Source: Pseudomonas sp. GV085 (lineage in GTDB: Bacteria > Pseudomonadota > Gammaproteobacteria > Pseudomonadales > Pseudomonadaceae). Taken from it: DNA of 64,000 nucleotides. The DNA lies in assembly GCF_003050925.1 (NCBI RefSeq), contig NZ_QAOV01000005.1, forward strand, positions 248,001-312,000, read 5' to 3'. The position numbers and the translations under genes were made by a program. The notes beneath the pieces were generated by a model, which did no database searches, was not told where the DNA came from, and saw nothing but the letters and a program-made list of their open reading frames with translations. Position 1 is the first letter of the stretch; the number at the start of each line of letters is the position of its first letter. Positions 19,086 through 27,980 of the stretch are shown piece by piece.

Positions 19086-19162
19086 AAAAGATCGCAGCCT
19101 TCGGCAGCTCCTACGGGTGTACACAAAAACCCGGTAGGAGCTGCCGAAGGCTGCGATCTTTT
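19086..19162. repeat. perfect 29-bp inverted repeat, REP of the CTGCCGAAGG class
   Basis: The left arm (19086-19114, beginning AAAAGATCGCAGCCTTCGGC) and right arm (19134-19162, ending AGGCTGCGATCTTTT) are exact reverse complements over 29 bases with a 19-base loop. It lies between the convergent ferredoxin and mutM genes. The A-rich left and T-rich right ends make it look like a bidirectional terminator, and it belongs to the same repeat class as 12534-12624 and 55232-55313. Confidence 0.85.
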
Positions 19163-19178
19163 GATCTTGCTTGACGTA

Positions 19179-19991
19179 TCAGCTCTGACAACGCGGGCAA
19201 AAAACGCTGGCGCGCTGCCCGAGCTTCACTTCCCGCAGCCCCGTGCCACAGACCTTGCAGTGTTCACCGCCACGGCCGTACACGAACAGTTCCTGCTGGA
19301 AATAACCGGGCTGACCGTCGCCACCGATAAAGTCCCGCAGCGTCGTACCGCCACACTCGATGGCAGCCGCCAGGATGCGCTTGATCTCGATGGCCAGCTT
19401 CAAGTAACGCGCACGGGAAATGCTCCTGGCTTCGCGGCGCGGGTCGATCCCGGCGGCGAACAACGCTTCGGTCGCGTAGATATTGCCGACGCCCACCACC
19501 ACCGCGTTATCCATGATGAATGGCTTGACCGCCATCGAACGGCTACGGGACAGCTGGAACAGACGCTCGCCGTCGAACAGGTCGGTCAGCGGTTCCGGCC
19601 CCAGGCGAATCAGCAATTCGTGATTGAGCGGATCGAGGCTCCAGAGCATCGCGCCGAAGCGCCGCGGGTCGGTGTAACGCAGTGCCAGGCCCGACTCCAG
19701 TTCGATGTCCACATGCTCATGCTTGGCCGCCGGCAGCCCGGCCTCCACCAGGCGCAAATTGCCTGACATGCCCAAATGACTGATCAAGGTACCGACTTCG
19801 GCGTTGATCAGCAGGTACTTGGCGCGCCGCTCCACCAATACGATGCGCTGCCCGGACAGGCGCACATCGAGGTCCTCGGGAATCGGCCAGCGCAAGCGAC
19901 GATCACGCACGATCACCCGGCTGACACGCTGGCCTTCCAGGTACGGAGCGATGCCGCGACGGGTGGTTTCGACTTCTGGCAATTCAGGCAT
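19179..19991 (-). CDS. mutM: formamidopyrimidine-DNA glycosylase MutM (Fpg)
   Basis: Removes 8-oxoguanine and formamidopyrimidines from DNA. The N-terminal [13 protein letters not shown] supplies the catalytic Pro and Glu; the core has HLGMSGNL and the helix-two-turn-helix loop; the C-terminal zinc finger reads CKVCGTGL...CPRC. Length is 270 residues, normal. The gene follows the HDOD gene on the same strand by 42 bases and ends against the long hairpin shared with the ferredoxin gene. Confidence 0.97.
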   Translation of the reverse strand: MPELPEVETTRRGIAPYLEGQRVSRVIVRDRRLRWPIPEDLDVRLSGQRIVLVERRAKYLLINAEVGTLISHLGMSGNLRLVEAGLPAAKHEHVDIELESGLALRYTDPRRFGAMLWSLDPLNHELLIRLGPEPLTDLFDGERLFQLSRSRSMAVKPFIMDNAVVVGVGNIYATEALFAAGIDPRREARSISRARYLKLAIEIKRILAAAIECGGTTLRDFIGGDGQPGYFQQELFVYGRGGEHCKVCGTGLREVKLGQRASVFCPRCQS

Positions 19992-20033
19992 GGTGCTCTC
20001 GGATCAGGTGCATGGCCTGGAAGGTTCCGACAC

Positions 20034-20903
20034 TCAGCGATGAGTGCCGAGGTCGCGGATCGTCTGCTTGAGGGTCTCGAAGTCGTAGTCCGAGAGGCCG
20101 ACATAATCGAGCACCAGCGGCGCGATGCTGTTCCACTCGTGATCTTCGGTCTGGTTGCCCAGTACCCGATAAGAAGCACAAATATGCTCGGCCATTTTCA
20201 GTATCGCCAGCAGGTTCTTCAGCGAACTGTTGCGCGACGACTCATCGCTGAAGATCGCCAGGGCATTGTGGTGATTGGCGATCGCCGCGCTCACGTGCTC
20301 CGGCAGGCGCCAGGACTTTGCCGTGTAATACCCGACCACCGAGTGGTTGGTATTGAACACCTGGTTCTCCGTATCCACCACCCGGCATTCGGCACTGGCG
20401 CTGGCATAGGCCTGCTCCAGAACGCCCATGTAGTCGGGAAAACGCTGGAGCATCAAGGGTACGCCGCAGTCGTGGAACAAGCCCAGGGCATATGCTTCGT
20501 CGCCATTTTCAACGCCGATGCGCTTGGCCAGGGTCAGGCAGGTCATGGCCACGTCCTGGGCGGTGTCCCAGAAACGGTTCAGGATGACAATGGTGTCGTC
20601 ATTCATTTCGCCCTTGATCGACTGCGCGTTGATCAGGTTGATGACCGAGCGACTGCCCAGCAGATTCACCGCGCGCTGGATCGAGGCAATCTTGTTGCTC
20701 AGGCCGTAATACGGCGAATTGACGATCTTCAGCAGGGACCCGGAAAGACCCGGGTCCTGGGAAATCAGTTTGGCGATGACTTCCAGATCCGGGTCGGGCA
20801 TGTACTGCTCCATCTGCAAATCCACCATGATTTGCGGCTGGGCCGGTACGCTGATGCCCTGCAGGGCTTGCTGGATCTGTTCGGAGGTCAGCTCTTGGGA
20901 CAT
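20034..20903 (-). CDS. HDOD domain protein
   Basis: 289 residues. The HDOD domain covers about 18-215 (LISQDPGLSGSLLKIVNSPYYGL, NLLGSRSVINL, LFHDCGVPLML). HDOD proteins resemble HD phosphohydrolases but mostly lack the metal ligands and act as signalling or scaffold proteins. No partner output domain is fused. It is upstream of mutM on the same strand and divergent from rlmI. The actual pathway cannot be told from the sequence. Confidence 0.88.
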   Translation of the reverse strand: MSQELTSEQIQQALQGISVPAQPQIMVDLQMEQYMPDPDLEVIAKLISQDPGLSGSLLKIVNSPYYGLSNKIASIQRAVNLLGSRSVINLINAQSIKGEMNDDTIVILNRFWDTAQDVAMTCLTLAKRIGVENGDEAYALGLFHDCGVPLMLQRFPDYMGVLEQAYASASAECRVVDTENQVFNTNHSVVGYYTAKSWRLPEHVSAAIANHHNALAIFSDESSRNSSLKNLLAILKMAEHICASYRVLGNQTEDHEWNSIAPLVLDYVGLSDYDFETLKQTIRDLGTHR

Positions 20904-21056
20904 TTGTGCACACTCTTGGTCAGACGCCGATTCTAACCTTTATGAAGTTGGATCCGACATACCAAATCGCAAGACAACCCTCGCCACATGTCCATTCGCA
21001 GGCCAATCCGGGGGCTCAACACGCTATACTCCCGCTCTTTTTTCCGGAGCGACGAC

Positions 21057-22253
21057 ATGTCCCTGCCTAGCCTGCGCCTCAAAGCCAACGCCGACCGTCG
21101 TCTGCGCAACGGTCACTTGTGGGTCTACAGCAACGAAATCGATGTAGCCGCTACGCCTTTGCACGGTTTCAAGGCCGGCGACCAGGCGATCCTCGAAGCC
21201 GCCGGCGGCAAGCCGCTGGGCATCGTTGCCATGAGCCCGAACAACCTGATCTGCGCCCGAGTGCTGTCGCGCGACATCAAGCTGCCGCTGGACAAATCGC
21301 TGCTGGTGCACCGCCTGAATGTGGCCCTGTCCCTGCGCGATCGTCTGTTCGACAAGCCGTTCTATCGCCTGGTCTACGGCGACTCCGACCTGCTGCCGGG
21401 CCTGGTGGTCGACCGTTTCGGCGACATCCTCGTAGTACAGATCGCTTCGGCGACCATGGAAGCCCATAAAGACGACGTGATCGCGGCGCTGACCCAAGTG
21501 CTCAAGCCAAGCGGCATCCTGTTCAAGAACGACTCCGCTGCCCGTGACGCCGAAGGCCTCACCCGCTACGTCGAAACCGTATTCGGCCTGGTGCCGGAGT
21601 GGGTTGCCCTCGAAGAGAACGGTGTGAAATTCGAAGCGCCAGTCATTCAAGGCCAGAAAACCGGCTGGTTCTACGACCACCGCATGAACCGCGCCCGCCT
21701 GGCGCCGTACGCCAAGGGCAAACGCGTGCTGGACCTGTACAGCTACATCGGCGGTTGGGGCGTACAGGCTGCCGCGTTCGGCGCCAGTGAAGTGTTCTGC
21801 GTCGATGCGTCGGCCTTCGCCCTCGACGGTGTCGAGCGCAACGCCGCACTGAACGGCTTCGCCGAAAAAATGACCTGCATCGAAGGCGACGTGTTCGAAG
21901 CCCTCAAAGAGCTGAAAGCCAGCGAAGAGCGTTTCGACGTGATCGTGGCCGACCCGCCGGCGTTCATCAAACGCAAGAAAGACATGAAAAACGGCGAAGG
22001 CGCCTACCGCCGCCTGAACGAGCAAGCCATGCGCCTGCTCACCAAGGACGGCATCCTGGTCAGCGCATCGTGCTCGATGCACCTGCCGGAAGACGACCTG
22101 CAGAACATCCTGCTGACCAGCGCCCGTCACCTGGATCGCAACATCCAGATGCTCGAACGCGGTGGCCAGGGCCCGGATCACCCGGTGCATCCGGCCATTG
22201 CAGAGACGCGGTATATCAAGAGCATTACTTGCCGGTTGTTGCCGAATAGCTAA
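21057..22253 (+). CDS. rlmI: 23S rRNA (cytosine(1962)-C(5))-methyltransferase RlmI
   Basis: 398 residues. An N-terminal PUA domain (about 1-75, LRLKANADRRLRNGHLWVYS) is followed by a Rossmann SAM methyltransferase: motif I VLDLYSYIGGWGVQAAAFGA near 222-241 and the catalytic VADPPAFIKRKKD near 297. The carbon-5 chemistry uses a cysteine in the SASCSMHL segment. Start chosen at 21057 with CCGGAG upstream; an earlier in-frame ATG at 20988 would add 23 residues outside the PUA fold. A TATACT -10-like element (21025-21030) precedes it. Confidence 0.92.
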   Translation: MSLPSLRLKANADRRLRNGHLWVYSNEIDVAATPLHGFKAGDQAILEAAGGKPLGIVAMSPNNLICARVLSRDIKLPLDKSLLVHRLNVALSLRDRLFDKPFYRLVYGDSDLLPGLVVDRFGDILVVQIASATMEAHKDDVIAALTQVLKPSGILFKNDSAARDAEGLTRYVETVFGLVPEWVALEENGVKFEAPVIQGQKTGWFYDHRMNRARLAPYAKGKRVLDLYSYIGGWGVQAAAFGASEVFCVDASAFALDGVERNAALNGFAEKMTCIEGDVFEALKELKASEERFDVIVADPPAFIKRKKDMKNGEGAYRRLNEQAMRLLTKDGILVSASCSMHLPEDDLQNILLTSARHLDRNIQMLERGGQGPDHPVHPAIAETRYIKSITCRLLPNS

Positions 22254-22263
22254 ACCCCTGCTC

Positions 22264-22365
22264 CTGTAGGAGCGAGCACGCTCGCGATGGTCGTCAACGA
22301 TAACGCTGGGTGCCTGACACCCAGCGGTGTTCTCGGGTTCATCGCGAGCAAGCTCGCTCCTACAG
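22264..22365. repeat. REPIN, 102 bp (left flank of the RAYT gene)
   Basis: Inverted REP arms CTGTAGGAGCGAGCACGCTC and GAGCAAGCTCGCTCCTACAG around a centre that is similar to that of the 18631 element (GGTCGTCAACGATAACGC, GTGTTCTCGGGTTCATCG). It ends one base before the stop codon of the RAYT transposase. Confidence 0.92.
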
Positions 22366-22366
22366 A

Positions 22367-22825
22367 TCAGAGCCAAATGGCATCCCACAGTGAGTAGTCA
22401 CGAACACTGGTAACAAGTCCGGCTCGCAATGGGTTGGCAATAATGTATCGGGCAGCGGCTTTCAGGTCTTCCTCTCGGCGTAGCACCCGGTCGAAATAAC
22501 CTTTTTGCCATAGCGTCTCGTGGCAACCTCTCTCCTTGTTAATGGCACGAGCACTTCGAGACTTCGTCGTTTGCATCAACTTCGGTAAATCACCGTTGTG
22601 CAACTCAACCAGCCAGTGAAAATGATCCGGCATGACCACCCAGGCTATCGAAGTGGCATTGCCAGACTCCTGAGCTCTTCTGAATTCGTGCACCACCAAA
22701 CGACCCATCCTCCAATCCTTAAAGAATTGTTGCCGTCCGTGTGTGACAGCAGTCAGCAGATAGATACGACCAGACTCTGACTGTCGACCTGTGCGTAAGC
22801 GATAACCATGGTTCGGGTTGGACAT
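22367..22825 (-). CDS. REP-associated tyrosine transposase (RAYT), IS200-like
   Basis: 152-residue single-domain HUH nuclease of the Y1 transposase group. The HUH pair is His68-Phe-His70 in MPDHFHW and the candidate nucleophile is Tyr127 in ARYIIANPLRAGL, the RAYT signature. RAYTs are domesticated relatives of IS200/IS605 transposases that recognise REP palindromes. This one is framed by two 102-bp REPINs. The start at 22825 has AAGGAGG eight bases upstream; a longer in-frame start at 22915 lacks a ribosome site and adds unrelated residues. All catalytic residues are present. Confidence 0.93.
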   Translation of the reverse strand: MSNPNHGYRLRTGRQSESGRIYLLTAVTHGRQQFFKDWRMGRLVVHEFRRAQESGNATSIAWVVMPDHFHWLVELHNGDLPKLMQTTKSRSARAINKERGCHETLWQKGYFDRVLRREEDLKAAARYIIANPLRAGLVTSVRDYSLWDAIWL

Positions 22826-22922
22826 TCCGTTGTCCTCCTTGGCGAATGGAAGATAAACGGTAGGTGGGGCGAACGGGTTTGTCGCCATGACAGTGGATCT
22901 GGATGTATCGAACAAATCTCCC

Positions 22923-23024
22923 TGTAGGAGCGAGCTCGCTCGCGATGGTCGTCAAAGATAACCCGCTCACCCTGGATGAATGCGTTCCCCTCAGGTTCAT
23001 CGCGAGCAAGCTCGCTCCTACAGA
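22923..23024. repeat. REPIN, 102 bp (right flank of the RAYT gene)
   Basis: Inverted arms CTGTAGGAGCGAGCTCGCTC and GAGCAAGCTCGCTCCTACAG. It lies 97 bases upstream of the RAYT start, so the transposase gene sits between two REPINs of the same length. Confidence 0.92.
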
Positions 23025-23294
23025 AAATCGTTCCATTAAGTTCCGCAGGCCTGCCCGCACGTCTTGTGAATGCTGCCTCCCCGCTTGCAGGCATTCCCTC
23101 CAGCCGCCAGCCGTGTAGAATCGCGAACATTCATCGCCAGTCATCCCCGGCGGGTTTATGAGCTCAAGCTGAAGCGCGCGGCGATCCCGCAAAGTTATCG
23201 GCAACTTCCGGACACGCGGCCATTTCTGAGTGTTCCAGACGTCAATAGAAGCTCACTTCCCTTTTGATACCTGATTAGCCGCCCGGAGTGCTTC
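23025..23294. other. upstream region of ilvD
   Basis: 270 bases between the right-hand REPIN and ilvD. No gene is supported. It must contain the ilvD promoter. I see no leader peptide rich in branched-chain codons and no terminator-like hairpin that would indicate attenuation. Confidence 0.45.
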
Positions 23295-25136
23295 ATGCCT
23301 GATTACCGCTCGAAAACATCCACCCACGGCCGCAACATGGCCGGTGCCCGCGCACTGTGGCGCGCCACGGGGATGAAAGATGACGACTTCAAGAAGCCGA
23401 TCATCGCCATTGCCAACTCGTTCACCCAGTTCGTACCGGGCCATGTCCACCTCAAGGACCTGGGCCAGCTGGTTGCCCGCGAAATCGAACGCGCTGGCGG
23501 CGTGGCAAAGGAATTCAACACCATCGCTGTCGACGACGGCATCGCCATGGGCCACGACGGCATGCTCTATTCGCTGCCGAGCCGCGAGATCATCGCCGAC
23601 TCCGTCGAGTACATGGTCAACGCCCACTGCGCCGACGCCATCGTGTGCATTTCCAACTGCGACAAGATCACCCCTGGCATGCTGATGGCGTCCCTGCGCC
23701 TGAACATCCCGGTGATCTTCGTCTCCGGCGGTCCGATGGAAGCCGGCAAGACCAAACTCGCTTCCCACGGCCTCGACCTGGTCGACGCCATGGTGATCGC
23801 CGCCGACTCCAGCGCTTCTGACGAGAAGGTCGCCGAGTACGAGCGTAGCGCCTGCCCGACCTGCGGTTCGTGCTCCGGCATGTTCACCGCCAACTCGATG
23901 AACTGCCTGGTCGAAGCCCTGGGTCTGGCATTGCCGGGCAACGGTTCGACCCTGGCTACCCACAGCGACCGCGAACAGCTGTTCCTGCAGGCCGGCCGCA
24001 CCATCGTCGAGCTGTGCAAGCGTTACTACGGCGAGAACGACGAGTCGGTGTTGCCACGCAATATCGCCAACTTCGAAGCGTTCGAAAACGCCATGACCCT
24101 GGACATCGCCATGGGCGGTTCCACCAACACCATCCTGCACTTGCTGGCCGCTGCCCAGGAAGCCGAGATCGATTTCGACCTGCGCGACATCGACCGCCTG
24201 TCCCGTCACGTGCCGCAGCTGTGCAAGGTCGCGCCGAACATCCAGAAGTACCACATGGAAGACGTGCACCGTGCCGGCGGGATCTTCAGCATCCTCGGTT
24301 CGCTGGCCCGTGGCGGCTTGCTGCACACCCAGTTGCCGACCGTGCACAGCCGCAGCATGGAAGAAGCCATCGCCAAGTGGGACATCACCCAGACCAACGA
24401 CGAAGCGGTGCACCACTTCTTCAAAGCCGGTCCGGCGGGCATCCCGACGCAAACCGCGTTCAGCCAGTCGACCCGTTGGGAAACCCTGGACGACGACCGT
24501 GAAAACGGCTGCATCCGCAGTGTCGAGCACGCTTACTCGCAAGAAGGCGGCCTGGCCGTGCTCTACGGCAACATCGCCCTGGACGGCTGCGTGGTGAAAA
24601 CCGCTGGCGTCGACGAGTCGATCCACGTGTTCGAAGGCAATGCGAAGATCTTCGAAAGCCAGGACAGCGCCGTGCGTGGCATCCTTGCTGACGAAGTGAA
24701 AGAAGGCGACATCGTCATCATTCGCTACGAAGGCCCGAAAGGCGGCCCGGGCATGCAGGAAATGCTCTACCCGACTTCGTACCTGAAATCCAAAGGCCTG
24801 GGCAAAGCCTGCGCCCTGCTCACCGACGGCCGTTTCTCCGGCGGTACGTCCGGTCTGTCCATCGGCCACGCTTCGCCTGAAGCCGCTGCTGGCGGCGCGA
24901 TCGGCCTGGTACAGGACGGCGATAAGGTGCTGATCGACATTCCGAACCGCTCGATCAACCTATTGGTCAGCGATGAAGAACTGGCGGCACGCCGGGTCGA
25001 GCAGGACAAGAAAGGTTGGAAGCCGGTGGAAGTGCGGCCACGTAAAGTGACCACCGCGTTGAAGGCTTACGCCCTGCTGGCCACCAGTGCCGATAAGGGT
25101 GCTGTACGTAACAAGGCGATGCTTGACGGGCTGTAA
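23295..25136 (+). CDS. ilvD: dihydroxy-acid dehydratase IlvD
   Basis: Dehydrates 2,3-dihydroxy-3-methylbutanoate and its ethyl homologue to the keto acids, the third common step of valine and isoleucine synthesis. The 613-residue protein is of normal length and carries the iron-sulfur cysteines in [10 protein letters not shown] (about 122) and [17 protein letters not shown] (about 195), plus [14 protein letters not shown] near the C-terminus. Start at 23295 preceded by CCGGAG. A strong hairpin terminator follows at 25157. Confidence 0.98.
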   Translation: MPDYRSKTSTHGRNMAGARALWRATGMKDDDFKKPIIAIANSFTQFVPGHVHLKDLGQLVAREIERAGGVAKEFNTIAVDDGIAMGHDGMLYSLPSREIIADSVEYMVNAHCADAIVCISNCDKITPGMLMASLRLNIPVIFVSGGPMEAGKTKLASHGLDLVDAMVIAADSSASDEKVAEYERSACPTCGSCSGMFTANSMNCLVEALGLALPGNGSTLATHSDREQLFLQAGRTIVELCKRYYGENDESVLPRNIANFEAFENAMTLDIAMGGSTNTILHLLAAAQEAEIDFDLRDIDRLSRHVPQLCKVAPNIQKYHMEDVHRAGGIFSILGSLARGGLLHTQLPTVHSRSMEEAIAKWDITQTNDEAVHHFFKAGPAGIPTQTAFSQSTRWETLDDDRENGCIRSVEHAYSQEGGLAVLYGNIALDGCVVKTAGVDESIHVFEGNAKIFESQDSAVRGILADEVKEGDIVIIRYEGPKGGPGMQEMLYPTSYLKSKGLGKACALLTDGRFSGGTSGLSIGHASPEAAAGGAIGLVQDGDKVLIDIPNRSINLLVSDEELAARRVEQDKKGWKPVEVRPRKVTTALKAYALLATSADKGAVRNKAMLDGL

Positions 25137-25156
25137 GACTTAAGCGTCGAACATGA

Positions 25157-25187
25157 AAATGCCCCGCCAAGTGCGGGGTATTTTTTT
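25157..25187. terminator. intrinsic terminator after ilvD (repeat copy 1)
   Basis: CCCCGC-CAAGT-GCGGGG stem followed by a run of seven T (25181-25187). It ends ilvD and, because the A-rich side also works on the minus strand, probably also the leftward cassette that converges on it. It differs from copy 2 only at the base after the stem (T instead of C). Confidence 0.9.
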
Positions 25188-25191
25188 GGGA

Positions 25192-25623
25192 TCATTTATC
25201 AACCGATGACCTCCTTGTGAGCTCTAACGAGCCATAGGCAAAAAATCGGCATTTTCCGGAGCAGTGAATCCGCACAACTTGCCACATGTAGTGAAGTGCC
25301 AGAAGTGTTGGCCCCAGAATTGCCCAATTAATCCATATTTCGTCGCTGTACGCTGTGAACAAAAAAAACAGCAGAGGAGACATAGCGAGCAATCCCATCG
25401 TTAACATTGCTGTTATAACCAGCCTACGTCGTGGCTCAGTATCAGTGGGTTTGTTTGATGCCGCCAAAATAAGTCCGCAGGTCCCTAGCCATGCGAGCGT
25501 GCTGAGCAGCATGAAAAAAGCTTTACCGGACCCCATAAAAACCAGACTGAGTAGCGCCAATCCCGAGGCAGGCAAGACACCTCCAACTACATATATAAGT
25601 GACCGAAAAATGCATGCATCCAT
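25192..25623 (-). CDS. small integral membrane protein, unknown function
   Basis: 143 residues with about four hydrophobic segments (near 8-30, 34-54, 68-90 and 97-115) and a short polar tail ending RRSSVDK. I do not recognise a family. It is the third gene of the repeat-bounded cassette, 119 bases after the probable immunity gene, and starts after a GGAG ribosome site. Base composition is lower in GC than its neighbours, which suggests recent acquisition. A second immunity or accessory role is possible but not shown by the sequence. Confidence 0.65.
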   Translation of the reverse strand: MDACIFRSLIYVVGGVLPASGLALLSLVFMGSGKAFFMLLSTLAWLGTCGLILAASNKPTDTEPRRRLVITAMLTMGLLAMSPLLFFLFTAYSDEIWINWAILGPTLLALHYMWQVVRIHCSGKCRFFAYGSLELTRRSSVDK

Positions 25624-25742
25624 ATATACCTACTCCATTAAATTAATTCGTTGAACTGAATAAACTCTCGGGCTTACAGATGTTTTAAATTTCACAAGCC
25701 GTTAACTATGGCTGGGTCCGAACCATTGTCGCGACCATTGGG

Positions 25743-26360
25743 TCATGGGCTTCCCCAGGGCGTGGCAAGCTGCAACGTGATGAGATAGCGCTCTTCTGTG
25801 GGACGCTTATCGTCCCTGAAGCGATTAACCGCCAGCAGTACCTGATATTTGTCGTCAGCTCGCCAGTAAGCAGTGCCGCCAGTGTTTACATCTCGTAATC
25901 GGGCACGCCATTGAGGAGTATCGGCGAATGACGGAAAGTCATTGAGCCGGATTGGTGTCCAACCGCCTTGACGCCATTGCTCCTGCAGACCCAACAGGAC
26001 TTTGAGCGTGTCGTCGAGCAATAGCGGCTCTATCTGCGGGGACATACGGACACTGCTGACTAACCCATCCTTATCGAAACTAACCGTGAAAAAGCGAGCT
26101 AGCGGGGTCTCAAATCCGAGTTGAGGGTCGATAAAACGTAGGCGCGCATCAGACTTGGGCATGTTGAACCAAGAGTATCCAGGAAAAGCCGGAGCGATAA
26201 CCGCGCTGGAGCGCTGACGCATGGCTTCCCAAGGCTCGCCAATCATCAGCGCGATCACAGGCTCGTCCGAAAGCGCTCGAACCATCGCCACGATCAACAG
26301 AACCGCGACTACGATTGCCAAAACCTTGCGTTGCCAATCTATTCGTCGTAGCAGACTCAT
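25743..26360 (-). CDS. membrane-anchored protein, probable immunity partner of the PAAR effector
   Basis: 205 residues with one N-terminal membrane helix (VLAIVVAVLLIVAMV, about 13-27) and a periplasmic-side soluble domain; no family recognised. Its start codon overlaps the stop of the PAAR gene by four bases (ATGA at 26357-26360), so the two are made in a fixed ratio. In type VI loci the small gene directly after the effector usually encodes immunity, and a membrane-anchored form suggests the toxin acts in the periplasm or at the membrane. This role is inferred from position only. Confidence 0.6.
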   Translation of the reverse strand: MSLLRRIDWQRKVLAIVVAVLLIVAMVRALSDEPVIALMIGEPWEAMRQRSSAVIAPAFPGYSWFNMPKSDARLRFIDPQLGFETPLARFFTVSFDKDGLVSSVRMSPQIEPLLLDDTLKVLLGLQEQWRQGGWTPIRLNDFPSFADTPQWRARLRDVNTGGTAYWRADDKYQVLLAVNRFRDDKRPTEERYLITLQLATPWGSP

Positions 26361-27832
26361 CGCACGCCCCGGCCTGCGGCAATGTCCAGGATCGCCTGTT
26401 CGATCAGGTGGCGATCAGAGCGTCGTAGCAGCTCATCAAATTGCGCCGCGGCCTTGAGTACGAAAGGCATGCGCTGATGGATATCGGCCAGGTTGGCAAA
26501 GTAATCATTGCTGAAGCCCACGGTGCGCCCGTCTTCGCTTGGATGACACTGGCTGGCCAGAGTCAGCTCGACCGCTGCCGCAGCACCGGAGGGGACATTC
26601 GTGACATAGAAGAAATGGTTACTACGTAGCAAACGTACCAATTGCTCGTTGCTGTACATCGCTGGTTGCAGGATGTTCTTCTGTTCATGCTCGGCAAGAA
26701 ACACAACGCTTTCGACGATATTGCCTGCATCCATGGCTTCGAAGGCTTGCAGGATTTCCTTGTGATCAACACCGAATCTCAACCTCTCCTGCTCAATCGG
26801 CCACAGGACTGGATACTGATCGTGGCCATAAATTTTTTGACGTGATTCCAGGCAGGTTTTGAGCGCGAACAACCCACGCTCCTTGTAAAACGCATGCAGC
26901 GGAAACACATCCAGAAACAGCGTGGTATTCCCCATCGCCAGCATGTCGTGAACGTACTGAAGTTGCTTCTGCACGAGCGACAACGGTTCGTTCGGGCTCC
27001 GCACGTCGAGCCACCACGTCGGATTGTTGCGGCGGGCCTGCTCGTAATCCCGTTCTGCCTGCTCAAGGTCCCGTGCTGTGGCCTGCCTTTCACTCTTGCT
27101 GAACCAGCCGAACAAGCCAGCGGGCTTTTTCCTGTGCGCCTCCACCCGTCGTTGTTTTGCCTCCTTTTCCGCATCGATCTTTTCGATCGATTCCGCAGCA
27201 TGCAACAACCCACAGCCCACCTGCTTGGAAGCGAACGCCGCAAGACCGGCCCATTGAAAGCGCTGATCCTCCAGCCACCATCGGGCGTACGCCGCATTGA
27301 TCGCGCGATTACGCGCCTTTGGGTCGGCAATCAAGATGCCACCCGGTGCCACGATGGCCTCGGCTCTTTGCTGGTAGCCGCGCCACAAGTTCTCGCAAAC
27401 CGGCCCCGGTAAATCGCCGAAAGACGGTGTCGCGGGGCTTGCGGCAGGTGCAAGACCAGAGGGACCCGGTGCCGCTCGCGCGGGACTGGTTGCAGACGGC
27501 GCGGCAGATTGGGCGGCGGCTCTTGTCCCCGAGGCGACCTGCACATCGTCGAACTGTTGAGAACGGAGTGTCTGGTTAGCAATCAACCTGGGTGGCGGGT
27601 CGCATTTGCATCTGCAGAGATCGTTGTCCAAGGCAGCCTGGCGGCCGTCCATCTCATCCACCAAGTGCGGGCCGTCGAGGACAATCACACCGATGCCGTC
27701 GCACTTCGGGCAATAGACTTCATCACCTTCGCGGGCCATGGCCTGGTCTTCGATGGTGCTGTACTGATAGCCCGTACGCACGGTGCCACCGACGGTGGTT
27801 CTAGCACCGACAGTGATGTGATAGCGCTTCAT
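26357..27832 (-). CDS. PAAR-domain protein with C-terminal DUF2515-like domain, probable type VI effector
   Basis: 491 residues. The N-terminus (about 1-85) has PAAR-type features: GGTV, MAREGDEVYCPKC, GRQAALDNDLC and cysteines 41, 44, 73, 75 and 77 that could bind the tip metal. An Ala/Pro/Ser-rich linker (95-140) leads to a large domain with RNRAINAAYARWW and QWAGLAAFASKQVGCGL, which recalls DUF2515. PAAR proteins cap the VgrG spike and carry toxins into rival cells. No other type VI gene is in the window, so it would depend on a machine encoded elsewhere. Toxic activity is inferred. Confidence 0.72.
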   Translation of the reverse strand: MKRYHITVGARTTVGGTVRTGYQYSTIEDQAMAREGDEVYCPKCDGIGVIVLDGPHLVDEMDGRQAALDNDLCRCKCDPPPRLIANQTLRSQQFDDVQVASGTRAAAQSAAPSATSPARAAPGPSGLAPAASPATPSFGDLPGPVCENLWRGYQQRAEAIVAPGGILIADPKARNRAINAAYARWWLEDQRFQWAGLAAFASKQVGCGLLHAAESIEKIDAEKEAKQRRVEAHRKKPAGLFGWFSKSERQATARDLEQAERDYEQARRNNPTWWLDVRSPNEPLSLVQKQLQYVHDMLAMGNTTLFLDVFPLHAFYKERGLFALKTCLESRQKIYGHDQYPVLWPIEQERLRFGVDHKEILQAFEAMDAGNIVESVVFLAEHEQKNILQPAMYSNEQLVRLLRSNHFFYVTNVPSGAAAAVELTLASQCHPSEDGRTVGFSNDYFANLADIHQRMPFVLKAAAQFDELLRRSDRHLIEQAILDIAAGRGVR

Positions 27833-27980
27833 GCGAAATGTGTCCTTGTCAGATCGAAAGGACGCACGCTAGAAGATGCGAAGTGGAGGAAAAATCAGAC
27901 GCTTCCTTGATTGATGTAGGTTAATTCTGAAATGAGACTGGATATGGACGTCGGTGTGCTGGCGTTAACCGTCGAACATG

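Noticed and set aside
23253-24869. 538-codon open frame on the minus strand
   Set aside because: Exactly opposite ilvD and low-complexity (Val/Gly/His/Asp); a frame shadow.
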